Assembly (NCBI RefSeq): GCF_963169125.1
Contig: NC_084798.1
Location: 200,007,481 to 200,071,480 of the forward strand
DNA length: 64,000 nucleotides
DNA from: Humulus lupulus
Taxonomy: Eukaryota > Streptophyta > Magnoliopsida > Rosales > Cannabaceae
Reading direction: 5' to 3'
Part shown: positions 31,558 through 42,900 of the stretch, one piece after another
How the letters are laid out: each line of letters opens with the position of its first letter
Position numbering within the stretch: position 1 is the stretch's first letter
The notes under the pieces: model-generated
Told to the model about the DNA's origin: nothing
The model's input: the letters and a program-made list of their open reading frames with translations, nothing else
Databases searched by the model: none
Made by a program: the position numbers and the translations under genes

Positions 31558-33976
31558 TCGCTGTTAGATAAACGCTGCTCCGAGACGAACTCAACTCCAT
31601 TGTGAGACCTTAGCTTGTTGATATATCTCTTTTGGGCACCTTTGCTCGTACCTGCCAGATGAGGGCCTCCGGAGACGGTTGTTATCTCTCCCCCTATTAT
31701 CAGAGGAGGGGTATCCTGATTCACCTGAGCTCCGGTCTGATTTGCGGGGGCCTCTGGAGTTGATTGAATGTTTTGCCCAGTGAGCTGACTGGGAGTGATT
31801 CGATTCTGAGCATACTGAGCCAATGGTCTGGCCCTGATGAGTGTCTTGATCTCATCCTTCAAGTGCCTGCAATCATCGATGTTGTGACCAATGTCATTGT
31901 GGAATCGACAAAATTTTGAAGGGTCTCTCTTCGCCCTTTGGTTTTTTAATAGCTCCGGCTTTTTCCACGAAAGGCGGGCATAATTCGCCAATAAGATGTG
32001 CTCTCTAGTATCCGTGAGGTCGGCATAAGTCACATAGATCGGTTTGAACTTCTCCACGGGCTTGTTTTTCTTTGAATCGTTCTGGCCGCCCTCGCCATTT
32101 CCCTTCCTCTTGCTACCTCCCACTTGGTTATTCTAGGTAACGGTTTGAGTCATAGCTGTAACATCCGTTACCGCTCCAACGGGCTGGGCAGGGACTTGGC
32201 TGGTTCCTGTGACCGAAGCTCGTGCTTCTTCCAAGTTGATCCACCTTTGAGCCCTATTCAGGAACTCATCTATGGTGTTGACCCTCTTTCTTTGGATTTC
32301 CTTCCATAGGTCGCCCCCAATAAGAATTCCTGTTCTCATTGCCATGAGCCTAGAACTTTCGTCTGTGTCTCTAGCTCGCAAAGCAATATTGGCGAACCTG
32401 CTCAAATATGCTTTCAGAGGCTCTCCGGGCTACTGCTTTACATTTGCAAGGGAGTCCGCCTTGATGCGAGCCGCCCGAGAGGCTCGGAATGCCCTCTTGA
32501 AATCAGCGGAGAAACTCTTCCATGAGCTGATAGAATGCTTTTTGTATTGATTGAACCACTGCCTAGCCGGCCCGATCAGATTCGAAGGGAATACCAGGCA
32601 CCTCAACTCAGGTCCGATATTATGGGCCATCATCAGAGTATTGAACATTCCCAAGTGGTCGGATGAATCTCCATCTCCATCGAATTTTGATAAATGGGGC
32701 ATCCTGAAACCCGGCGGGTATGTTGTTGCTACGATGTTGGGGGCGAAGAGCTCGAGCTCATCCCCCAAGTCATATTCGTCTTTTTCCTTCTCAGATAGGA
32801 GTCTTTTCATCAGCTCCTCCATCTGGGCTAACCTCTCGAGGGTTTGGTCCTTGGTTCCCTGGGGCTATTCAACAACTCCCATCCGACCGTACATGTTTGG
32901 CAGGTTATTGTCTCTCCAAGCTCGAGCTTGGTTTGGTGGGACATTCCCATTATCACGTACTTCAGAAGGACTCCTCTCGTGGTGAGTGCCACTGACTCCA
33001 TCGTGAGCTGGATTTTTCCTTTGTGAATTTAGGCAATCTTGTAGATCGATCGGTGGATCAACTTGAGGGCCCTGAGTTGAGCTCAGCTGATTTCTCAAAT
33101 TTGCACCGATCCTACCGCTTCGACGGCCCTCGATCCAATAACTTCCATTAGAGAAACTTAGAGCCTGTGGTTGAGGCTAAGGATCTGGAATATTTTTGTG
33201 TTCTCGCGGGGCATAAGCAGGGGCAATGGGAGGAGGATTCCTCCTGCTGTCTCCATAGGTAGGAACGTTTCGAGCAGAACGAGGTGGAGATGGATGCCTT
33301 ATCGGTGACGGGGGATGCCTAATTGGCGAGGTGATTCTTGTCCCGTCAGGACGTACTAAGTTAGCCCGCGGTCTCTCTGCTCCGCCATTTCTAACTCCCT
33401 GTGCCTGGTGAGCTGACCGTGACGCAAGGGGGTCGGCCGGAACATACCGTCTTTGCGAGTTCGCCCTTGACCTTCTACATGGGTTATCATGGGTGATTCT
33501 AGGTGCGTTTGACGGTGGTATTGAACTCGGGGTCGAGGTCCTAACCAACCGGCTGACTTGCCGATGGCCCTTGGGAGGGTTGTCAAACGAAATTTCCTGG
33601 TGATCTTGTGTCATAGGCGCAGAACTCGGGGTCGAGGTTCTAACCGACCGACTTGGCCTGGGTCGACTATCCCAGCGGGACTTACGAGTCCCACCTTGCC
33701 TCTTTCCAACGTTAACATCGGTTGCGAGAGGGGTAGCCTAGCCAAGACCTCCTCGATTTTCTTGTTTGCTTTGGCTAGATGGCTCCTCAACTGCATGTTT
33801 TCCAACTCCACCGCAGTCAAGTAATCCAGGTTCGGATTAGGCAGTAGAGGCGCTGAACTTCCAGTGTCGCCGTGGCCCATCGGTTGCTTTCCCGATCGCT
33901 GCTGAATCTCTGGGTTTTGTTCATCGGAAACAGGTATGGTGAGCCTTCTACCCACCATGCTGATCCATTTCATCAC
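31558..33976 (-). pseudogene. Tat element gag (broken)
   Basis: It starts at about 33976 ('MMKWISMVGRRLTIP', with the likely start at the second Met). A basic, Pro/Arg-rich region follows (33614-33177). The gag core lies at 32822-32430 with 'KFDGDGDSSDHLGMFNTLMM' and 'PARQWFNQYKKHSISSWKSF'. It is continued at 32405-32133 with 'MRTGILIGGDLWKEI', and then a zinc knuckle-like 'CRFHNDIGHNIDDC' at about 31900. Four frames are used, so several frameshifts or stops exist. The product forms the virus-like particle and binds RNA. Confidence 0.8.
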
Positions 33977-34044
33977 CGTGTCTCGAGCGAGTAACCACCA
34001 TGATGAGTTTTATCTGAATCTTTCACAATAGCACTAATCTATAG

Positions 34045-34064
34045 CTCTCATGAAAGCACCAAAC
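34045..34064 (-). promoter_or_regulatory. Primer-binding region next to the Tat 5' LTR
   Basis: On the minus strand, GTTTGGTGCTTTCATGAGAG follows the LTR end directly. This is the position of the tRNA primer site. I cannot name the tRNA from the sequence alone. Confidence 0.5.
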
Positions 34065-35018
34065 TGTTGACGCGGTTTTTTGCCAATAGTGTATTACGTA
34101 ATTAGCTGGGATATATTAGTGCTTAATGATAAACCGTAATAAGGAAAATGACACTTAGAAATGCTAGAAACGAAATCAAAAGAACACTCGTTCCTTTTTA
34201 CGTTGTTCGGATGTTAAAATCCCCCTAGTCCACGAGTTTGTATTATTACTGTATATCTCTCTATATTTTGACAGAGTATTTGCATTACAGAGAAAAAACC
34301 CAACCCCTTACCCTATCCAAGATCTTGGTATTTATAGAAAAACAAGTCATGGGTAGGCGTTGGGGCCATCACGTGAATCTAAATCCCTCCTGTGACCTGC
34401 CTTGCACTAATGATGAATATTACAATTTATATTAAGGTATGGTCTAATCATTAGGAAAAACTGATCATGGGTCATCTAGCATAATCAAACATGTGATGTC
34501 TGATCATGCACGTTTATGTTACATGTTCGAGAATTCGGGGATAAACGAACATGTGATGTCTGATCACGCACGTTTATATATAACGTATCCAGGTTTATAA
34601 AGGTCCCTGGAAATGAGATGTCTGATCATGGGTCATCTGGAATAATCGAACATGTGATGTCTGATCATGCACGTTTATGTTACATGTTCGAGAATTCGGG
34701 GATAAACGAACATGTGATGTCTGATCACGCACGTTTATATATAACGTATCCAGGTTTATAAAGGTCCCTGGAAATGGAAGATCTCTAGCGTACCCCGACC
34801 TGAACATAGCGCTAGTTCGCATCTCGGACGCTGTGCTTCATATGTGCCTCCAGCACGTGTCTTATTGCTTCGTATTTATCAGCTCGTGTTATTTAATTGG
34901 GGAGTCGCACTGCCTTCGCAGAGGAAATATGAACTCGTGGATCATCTAGTACTGTTCTTGGCTAGCCAGCTGTACTCGAGCTACCTAAAAGACCCGGGCT
35001 GGATTACCAGGACGTACA
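34065..35018 (-). repeat. Tat element 5' LTR (954 bp)
   Basis: It is the pair of 22321-23113. The length difference is exactly 161 bp and equals the period of the tandem duplication at 34463-34784. Confidence 0.9.
34463..34784. repeat. 161-bp tandem duplication inside the Tat 5' LTR
   Basis: Units are 34463-34623 and 34624-34784, both starting GATCATGGGTCATCT. Each unit holds ACATGTGATGTCTGATCA twice, so short palindromes (ACATGT, TGATCA) are repeated. The 3' LTR has one unit only, so the copy was gained after insertion. Confidence 0.9.
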
Positions 35019-35948
35019 ATGAGGATTTACCATTTGAAGAATTATTAAGAATCCTTGCTACCTTTTTGTATCTCCAACGAACATCCAATCCAAAACAATT
35101 CTTCAAAATACTTAGACCAAGTTCTTCTAAGATGTATCTCTACACCTCAAGACATGTGTGGGCACGTAAAGTAATGGTAGGGAAAATTTATGATTTACAA
35201 GATATTCTCAACACATGAGATCTTGGAATATTAGGTCTGAGACATTTTTCAAGGATAGAGAAAAATAATACAATCTATTTTCTTTCTGTCAAAAAACTTA
35301 TGAAACTATTTCCATCTGATAAATTTATAAAAGAATTAATTAAATTTTTAAATTCAAAATTCAAAAATTCAAAATTCAAATTATAAATCAATTATTAAAT
35401 AATTAAAAGAAATATCCAAGACCCTTTGTTGGACCTTGTTACACGCCATGCACTGTAGTTGGCGTGTAACACATCCCTAATTTCAAGGATGTGTTACAAA
35501 CATTTTCTTTTAATTATTATTTAATAATTATTTATTTAAAAATATCTAACCTGATATCTTATGTATCATTTTAATTAAATAATAAATATCATTTCATATT
35601 CAAATCCAATTTGAATTATCAGAAATATCTTTTTCGCATTATTTAAATAAATAAAGCTAATTAATTCAAAATTAATTATCTTAATTATTTATATGTTATT
35701 TTTTAAAATACCAAAATAATTTTTGAAAATATAATTAATTAATTTATTAATTTTAAAAATTAATTAATTTATCTTAATTACATATTTGATCCTGAAGAAC
35801 AAATTTCTTCAAAATATGTTATTTTCCTGATTTTTCCCAATTTCAACTCTTACCATGAATAATGTTGATAGAGCCATCTCAGAGACCTATGGACCTATAA
35901 TTTAAAGCTCCAATAAATTTAGATTATTAATTAAAACTCTTTAATATA
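35019..35948. repeat. Left arm of the long inverted repeat (inner part)
   Basis: It pairs with the reverse complement of 36879-37846; the outermost 146 bp of this arm lie at 22175-22320 because the Tat element split it. Pairing ends at 'tttaatata' near 35948. The 124-codon open frame at 34844-35218 crosses the LTR boundary and is not a gene. Confidence 0.8.
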
Positions 35949-36878
35949 GTAACCTTAATTTATTAATCTCAATATTATTCCACTAAAAAATATGAGATTA
36001 CATTATTGTAATTATAAACATTTATTTATTGAGTACTTTTAAATATATAAAAGGTGTCCATCGATTTAATCACTACATACAATTCAATCATCTATTAATG
36101 GTTCATAATTAAAGTATGGATTAATTACCGTTTAACCTCTTTAAGTATATCTTGTTTCCTTAAGTAGCATTAACTTACTAGTGGAGGTTAATTCATAAAT
36201 TGATTTATGAATTTGAGCTCAATAACCTTTCAGTTCCAAAAGTCAACCCTTAAGAGAACTATTATTCAATTACTCCTGGAAAGGTATAGATTTCATATCT
36301 GTATATTATGTCCCCAACCATTTACATCAATGAGTTCCCAAAACAAAAGTTTTCAGCTTGATCATTCTACAAACCATAACGAGTGAATAAAAGAACTCAT
36401 ATGACATAAACATGAGTTCATAATAACTTCAGGATTAAGATCGATTTGTATATAATAATCTTATTGATATGTTTAATTAATACTTATAAAGTAAATGGTA
36501 TTAATAATTATTAATAGCATATCGGGTCCCGTTCATATATAACCACTTTATACAAAGTACTTCTACTAAGATGTCCTACTACATCAGTAATCCGGATCTA
36601 GAACATGTATTCATAATACTAGTGAACCGTACTTACAATATTTAATCCAAAGATTCCACATAACTTTGTTTTACTGCGAACTGTTTAAATTCGTTCCCTA
36701 TAATCTTAATCATCTCGTACCAATACAAGATTGTAGTCACAAACAATAACGAATTTGAGAATTTTCTGATATTCATATAATATTATTCTAATAATAATAA
36801 TAAACAAACACTATATGCAAAAATTCATTTTAATTATTTATTTCATAAAACATTGTTCAAAATATTATATTGCTAACA
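35949..36878. other. Loop of the inverted repeat, no gene seen
   Basis: AT-rich, non-coding in all frames. It contains 'gggtcccgttcatatata' and 'cttaagtagcattaact', a style I associate with long Copia-type LTRs, and it ends TTGCTAACA at 36878. This supports the alternative that 22175-36878 (minus the Tat element) is one LTR of about 2 kb. Confidence 0.5.
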
Positions 36879-37846
36879 TTATATTAAAAAGTTTTAAATA
36901 ATAATATAAATTTATTGGATCTTGAAATTATAGGTTCATTGGTCCTCGAAATGTCTCTATTAATACTTTTCAAGGTGAGAGTTGAAATTGGGAAAAATCA
37001 AGAAAATGACATATTTGGAAGAAATTTGTTCTTCAGAGTCAAATATGTAATTGAGACAAATTAATTAATATAATTTTCAAATTTTATTTTTTTAAATAAA
37101 ATGGCATTTTAAAAAATGACTATTTAAATAATTAAGATAATTAATTTTGAATTAATTAGTTTTATTTATTTAAATAATGTGAAGATATATTTGTGATAAT
37201 TCAAATTAGATTTGAATTTGAAATGATATTTATTCTTGAATTAATCTGATAAGATAAGTCATCAAATTTATATATTTTTAAATAACACATCCTCGATTTG
37301 AAATACTATCTTAGGTATCTTTTATTTATTTAATAATTAGTTTATAATATGAATTTTGAATTTAATTAATTCTTTTATAAATTTATCAAATGAAAATAAT
37401 TTCAAAATATGCTTAATAGAGAGAACATTCTAAGCTTTTCATAGAGAGAAAAATATATCGTATTATTATTCTCTATCCCTAAAAACTGTCTCAGAGCTAA
37501 TATTCCAAGATCTCATGAGTTGAGTATATTTTGTGAATAAAAAATTTTCCCACCATTACTCTACGTGCCCACACACATCTTGAGGTGTAGAGATACTTTT
37601 TGGAAGATCTTGGTTTGAGTATTCAAGAGGTTGCTTTGGATTGGATGTTCGTTGGAGGTACTAAAAGATAACGACAATTCTTGATTGTTCTACAACTAGT
37701 AAATCCTCATATTTTTCTTTCTCTATGAATAATGTTTTAAATGTCAACGGATCAGTTATTTAAAGATTGTTTAAATATTTTTTTTAAATCTCTGGGCCCA
37801 CCACCCCGTGCTTCTTGCTGCGCATATGGTAAACCAGTTACCAACA
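36879..37846. repeat. Right arm of the long inverted repeat
   Basis: Reverse complement of the left arm, with the outer end CCAGTTACCAACA at 37834-37846. The arms differ by many small changes and indels, so the inverted duplication is not recent. Confidence 0.8.
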
Positions 37847-38383
37847 CTCCCAAGTAGGGGAAGGTTGTGCAAGAACCCAAAAACTAGTAAAGGAGTAATC
37901 ATCCTAACCCATATCCGATGATTCCTCTTACGACTTTAACACAAGCAAGCCCTTGTTAAAATTCCATGGTTTGCGCTCCAAAACTGAGTCTCTATCCCAA
38001 TCATTCTAAAAAATGCATTGGAAAGTGTTCTTCTCAATTTCCTGAATCTCTAGTCTGCCCGTAGGATCCCATAAATCATTCATTGTTTCTCTAAAAGCAC
38101 CCCTATTAAACGACTTGTTAAGGAGAAGTTTCCCAACAAACCTTTTCGAACCACATCGCGTCCCTTCGTCACCACATTTTCAGCCATGCCAATGACTTCT
38201 TCCTCTTCCTCTGTTATTGTAAGACGATTCCACTAATCCATTATGTCCTCCATGAGCAGAGCAGGCGACAGGCTCAGTGTCGATGAAAAACCACTAAACT
38301 CACTCCTTGAAGGCGAGACTCAACACTCAGAGCTTAGAGATAGAGCGTCCAAAAAATTCGCAATATTCACAATATTAAAAAAA
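37847..38383 (-). pseudogene. LINE 5' region and start of ORF1 (broken)
   Basis: On the minus strand, ATGGAGGACATAATGGAT (about 38250) starts a frame that meets a stop almost at once. It continues as 'NRLTITEEEEEVIGMAEN', a nucleic-acid-binding gag-like ORF1 of plant L1 elements (DUF4283-like), down to 'HNLPLLG' at 37850. Most of ORF1 beyond this point is missing where the inverted-repeat element begins. About 130 bp of likely 5' untranslated LINE sequence lie at 38251-38383. Confidence 0.65.
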
Positions 38384-38395
38384 TGCTTAGAAGTT
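38384..38395. repeat. LINE target-site duplication, right copy
   Basis: TGCTTAGAAGTT, identical to 6125-6136. It marks the 5' end of the minus-strand LINE. Confidence 0.8.
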
Positions 38396-38454
38396 CTTAC
38401 ACCTTATGAATTTATGGTAACAAAGGTTTCTCATCAAATAAATTAAAATCAAAA

Positions 38455-38790
38455 TATTGAGAAATTAAAAATTACTTAGTGCCTTCTTCGTCAATCTTGT
38501 ATTTATTATCCAATGCAACCCATATTTCTTTAGTTGACTTTGTACTTGTGTAGAGATCCTAAAGCTTATCTAAAAGAACATTAAGGATGTGACCTTATAG
38601 GATAGTTCATCTTCTTCTCTCTTCTTTCTTGTAAACACTACTTGAGGAGAGTAATTCCAAGATGTAGAAAATCTTAAGATTGGCATGGGGAAACTTGATC
38701 TTTTCTTACCACCTTATGAAATTTGAGTCATTTGTTGATGGAGATTTTTGTGAACCAAAAATATAAAGAACAATTAAGTTATTTGTGTAA
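38455..38790 (-). pseudogene. Copia gag fragment
   Basis: Minus-strand pieces in shifting frames correspond to the gag of Copia-1: a stretch matching 'LYDLYTNTTSAKEIWEAIEKKYK' (seen at 10243-10310) can be read as 'STQVQSQLKKYGLHWIINT' and neighbouring frames around 38500-38580. Nucleotide blocks such as 'acaagtacaaagtcaactaaagaaatatgg' on the minus strand show the link. No LTR is seen nearby. It is the remnant into which, or next to which, the LINE inserted. Confidence 0.6.
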
Positions 38791-39899
38791 AACGAAAGAT
38801 AAATGATTTTATTGCTAAAAAAAGCAAATGATTTTATGTGGTTGGACTTTTAATAAAGTCTAATCCATTAGTTTATGTTATTAAGAAAATAAGAACCAAG
38901 TGTTGCAACTTATGAAAGCTATTCTAATGCGAGTTCTAATAATATTTTTGTAGAGTTTGTACATGTGAAAAAAATTGATAGCCATATTTATTGCAAATAT
39001 AAACAACTTTCTCACATTATAAGGAAAAGTAATTATTAAAATCTGTACATAATATACTATTTTAAGTATATGTATATTCTACATATATGTTTATAATTTG
39101 GTCAACTTTATTATAGCTATATTATAATTACGTACAAATTCTAATAGTAACTACTTCTTAGGATATTTGAATTTGAACATTATATATATATGAATAATAT
39201 TAAATAATATAAATATCCAAGCATTCCTAATAAGGTGTTTTCCAAAAACAACCAAAATCTTAAGATATTAATTGATTGCCTTTTAAATATTCCAAAAATA
39301 ATACTCGTACCGATGCACAAGGGATAAGAATAAGTTGCCGGCCATTTTTTATTTCTTTTTCTAAAAGAAAATAATAAGATGCCGGAGATGTAAACTGATG
39401 GGAAAAGTTTACCCATACTCAGTTTTAAGAATAGTTAATTAAAATTAAATACTAAATATATTTAGTTGAACTTTATTTATTATTAGACTTCCTAAATTAT
39501 TTTTATTTGAGCACATAATTTTAAATATTGTTGTAATATGTATTATATTTGTCATATTATAATTAAATTAAAAATGCATTCTAATTGTAGCGTATTTAAG
39601 GAGAAAAAAAAAAATATAATTAAAGAGATATAATGAGTACATTAATTGAAAATTTGAGTACTAAAATAAGAGTTAAAAATAATAAGTAAATATTAAGTCA
39701 GATTATTTAAAAGGTAAGGATCTAATTTCCACGATTGATTATTTGATTCGATTACTAATGATGTCATAAGCCTGATACTCTAGTATCATTTAAGACCAAG
39801 CCCAAATCAAGGCCCAAACAAGCAAAGCAAAAATAAAGAAATAAATAAAATGAGAGAGGAGGCTTTATCTTTTGACAGGTGAAGGCCATTGAGGTTCAT
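38791..39899. other. AT-rich flank upstream of the aminopeptidase gene, no gene seen
   Basis: No ORF or repeat with recognisable family was found. It contains long A/T runs and a (TA)n-like stretch near 39180. The last 150 bp become less AT-rich and contain 'gagagaggagg', typical of a plant proximal promoter. Confidence 0.6.
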
Positions 39900-39907
39900 T
39901 ATAAATA
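39900..39907 (+). promoter_or_regulatory. TATA box of the leucine aminopeptidase gene
   Basis: TATAAATAG in the context TTCATTATAAATAGATAG. It lies only 32 bp upstream of the first ATG (39932). With a usual 25-35-bp distance, transcription would start almost at that ATG. Confidence 0.7.
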
Positions 39908-39931
39908 GATAGAGACTCCCACACTCAAACG

Positions 39932-42900
39932 ATGGTAGCCATTGTTGTGTCCTTGGCTTCTACGTTATTCACTGTCGCTGCTTCTTCTTCTCCATCTTCT
40001 ACCTCTTTTTTAACCAAATTGCGTTCTGCTCCTAGTCTTAGAATTTCTTTTGCAGTTACACCCTTGGGTTGTCGCAGAGGAAAGCTCATGGCTCACACCA
40101 TTGCTAGGGCCACTCTTGGCCTCACTCAGCCTTCTCCCATTGAATCCCCAAAGGTCTTCTCTTTCGCCTTCGAACTCCATAATCCACTTTTGCTGTTCTT
40201 TAATGACAGTTTCGGAGGATTTTCTGTAGGGGAAAGTTTGTGGATCATCAATTTACTATACTTGGTTTCTGTAGGGGAAAGTTCTTTAATGACAATTTTT
40301 TTGCTGTGTTGTGGCTCACTTGGGATGATCTTAGTTTTTTTTTTGTATAAACCCTTATATTTTTGCAAAATGGGTTCTCATTTCTCATCTTGAATCCTGA
40401 GCTTTTTTTTAAAAAAAAAAAGAAAAAAATTGGGTCGATGTTATTCAATGATTTTGGGTTTCATTTCTGTATCATTTTTTCTATATGTTACGTTTTAGTA
40501 AATATTCGAATTTTCCATTAACTGTTTGTGAAATTTTCTGTGAAGATCTCCTTTGCTGCGAAAGAGATCGACGTGACAGAATGGAAGGGAGACATACTTG
40601 CTGTTGGGGTAACAGAAAAGGACTTCACAAAAGATGAGAACAGCAAGTTTGAGAACCCCATATTGAAGAAGCTAGATTCTCACTTGGGTGGTCTATTGGC
40701 TGAAGTTTCCTCTGAGGAGGATTTCACTGGAAAGGCTGGCCAGTCAACGGTTGTTAGACTTCCTGGTCTTGGCTCAAAGAGGGTCGGTTTGATCGGGCTT
40801 GGACAGTCTGCTTCAACTACAGCGGCCTTCCGGGGTCTCGGTGAGGCTGTTGCTGCCGCAGCCAAAGCTGCTCAAGCAAGTGATGTTGCTATAGTGCTTG
40901 CTTCCTCTGAGAGTCTTTCTGCTGAATCTAAACTTACCACAGCTTCAGCGATTGTATCTGGTACTTACTTATGTGGATTTGATATAGATATTTTGGTGTT
41001 AAACTTTGTGGCATGGCTTAATGTTGTACTTTAATTATAGATAATTGTTATTTAACGCAGTGCGATGGCTTAATTTTGTTGTAGGAACTGTATTGGGGTC
41101 CCATGATGATACTAGGTACCGATCAGAGTCGAAGAAATCGAACCTTAAATCTGTGGACATTCTTGGTCTTGGAAGCGGTCCCGAGTTAGAGAAGAAGCTC
41201 AAATATGCTGAAGATGTTTCTTCTGGAATAATTTTTGGGAAAGAGCTTGTGAATTCACCGGCCAATGTACTCACACCTGGTAAGTATGAGTGCTGCCAAT
41301 TGTGCTTGCTACTAGTTTTTATTAGTCATGTAGTATTTTATTTTGAATATAACATCTAAATTTATTTTGAATCTTACAGCAATAAGATTTTATGGTTCAT
41401 AGTTGTTGCATCTTCTCATTATTTTTACTTAATCTAATAATTAGTATTGTTGATCCTATGATTATTACTATTCCTTAGGAGTGCTTGCCCAAGAGGCCTC
41501 GAAGATTGCTGCGGCCTACAGTGATGTTCTATCTGCAAAAATACTGGATGTAGAGCAATGTAAAGAATTGAAAATGGGTTCCTACTTGGCTGTTGCTGCT
41601 GCCTCAGCAAATCCCGCACATTTTATTCATTTGACTTACAAGCCTCCAGGTGGACCTGTAAAGGCCAAGTTGGCATTAGTCGGAAAAGGGCTTACTTTTG
41701 ACAGGTAAATTTTTCTGAAACAAAAAAGGGGAAAGGTAGAATTTTTTGTAGAAGTTTGTACTGATTCAAAGTTTTGCTGCACTTGTACTTAATTGATAGT
41801 GATTTTTAATTAATTGATTTACTGTTCAGTGGTGGCTACAACATCAAGACTGGACCTGGCTGCTCTATTGAGCTCATGAAATTTGACATGGGTGGTTCAG
41901 CTGCAGTCTTAGGTGCCGCTAAAGCTATTGGTCAAATCAAACCCCCTGGTGTAGAGGTGAGCGAATGTGTTTATCATCTTAAATATTTAATGACATAATC
42001 ACAACTTGTTCTTGATATTTTTGAGCGATTGGATTTAATGGTTCACAAATTCTGTTTCAAAACCATTGTTCTTCTATTCGCAGGTTCACTTCATTGTTGC
42101 AGCTTGCGAGAATATGATTAGTGGAACAGGCATGAGACCTGGGGATGTTGTGACAGCCTCAAATGGAAAGACCATTGAAGTAAGATTTCTTTGCCTTTCA
42201 TGATTTTACATCTTTTACTTAAAAGCGGTCTCATTATCGACCAACTGTGTTGTTATATGCTGAAAATACATGACAGAAATTTAGTTTCTAAAAATGAGGG
42301 CATTTAAGGCATTAGGTAGAATTTTGTATATTGCACTGACTATTAGACGAGTCAGTTTGCGTACTGACCGGGAAGAATTTTATGATAAGTTTTTGTTTCA
42401 TATGCTTCAGAAAAATTATGAATTATGCTGCCCTCCTTGCCATGAGCTTTACTCTTGCTTGTACTTGGCTAAAGTTAGTGTTTCCTTGTCCAAGTATAAG
42501 TTTATATATGTTAATGTTTTCTGGCATCAATTATGCCTCAGGTCAATAATACTGATGCTGAAGGCAGACTTACACTGGCAGATGCTTTGGTATATGCTTG
42601 TAACCAAGGTGTTGACAAGGTAGTCCTGAAACTCTGTACTGTAATCTGTAACATGCATATGTTTGTTTGCTCTTATGACGGTTTTGATAGGAATATGTGA
42701 TGGTGGAAAGTATTATTCATCAAAACTTTTTTCTTAGGTAGTTTCAAAAGCCGCTGTAACATCATATACTAATTCAAATTATATTTCAAATAATGAATTT
42801 TGTATTTTAGGTTTTTCATATGCTTATTTATTTAATAACAAGATGAGTTTTGATTTTCTCCACCTGAGTTCTATTGTGTAATTTGAGTTGCATTCTGTTG

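Larger units (their letters stand above)
22321..35018 (-). mobile_element. Tat/Retand-type Gypsy retrotransposon, structurally complete, 12.7 kb
   Basis: LTRs lie at 34065-35018 (5') and 22321-23113 (3'). In minus-strand order come gag, protease, RT, RNase H, a second (archaeal-type) RNase H and integrase. Then there is a long 3' region with an antisense ORF (24149-26847). A polypurine tract lies next to the 3' LTR. Flanking 5-mers are atgat (22316-22320) and atgag (35019-35023), one mismatch. Dual RNase H plus an extra ORF in the 3' region is characteristic of the Tat lineage. All genes carry frameshifts or stops. Confidence 0.9.
22175..37846. mobile_element. Long inverted-repeat element (or inverted pair of Copia LTRs), interrupted by a Tat Gypsy
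   Basis: The left arm is 22175-22320 plus 35019-35948. The right arm is 36879-37846. The two outer ends are TGTTGGTAACTGGTTTACC and its reverse complement. The arms match over about 1 kb, for example 'ccaacgaacatccaatcc' at 35079 and its complement near 37640. The loop is 35949-36878. Two readings are possible: a foldback DNA transposon, or a ~2-kb Copia-like LTR (ending GCTAACA at 36878) abutting a truncated inverted LTR. No target duplication is visible, and part of the LINE is missing here. That fits a deletion or rearrangement at insertion. Confidence 0.65.
6125..38395 (-). mobile_element. L1-type LINE insertion, one 32-kb unit after nested insertions
   Basis: A perfect 12-bp duplication, TGCTTAGAAGTT, lies at 6125-6136 and again at 38384-38395. 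Next to the left copy is a poly-T run (minus-strand poly-A, the LINE 3' end). Next to the right copy is the LINE 5' region. LINE sequence is found in three pieces, in the right order for one minus-strand element: ORF1 start (38383-37847), endonuclease (22174-21278), and reverse transcriptase to RNase H (9214-6137). The total is about 4.5 kb. The rest of ORF1 and the start of the endonuclease are missing at the inverted-repeat junction. The intervening DNA is a Copia element and an inverted-repeat element with a Tat Gypsy inside. All ORFs are broken. Confidence 0.85.

Noticed and set aside
34844..35218. 124-codon open frame with no obvious defect
   Set aside because: It crosses the boundary between the Tat LTR and the inverted-repeat arm, so it is a chance fusion. 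A related frame at 22960 lies in the other LTR.
42294..42623. 109-codon open frame inside the aminopeptidase gene
   Set aside because: It covers an intron and exon 7 in the wrong frame; the correct splice sites give an in-frame join.
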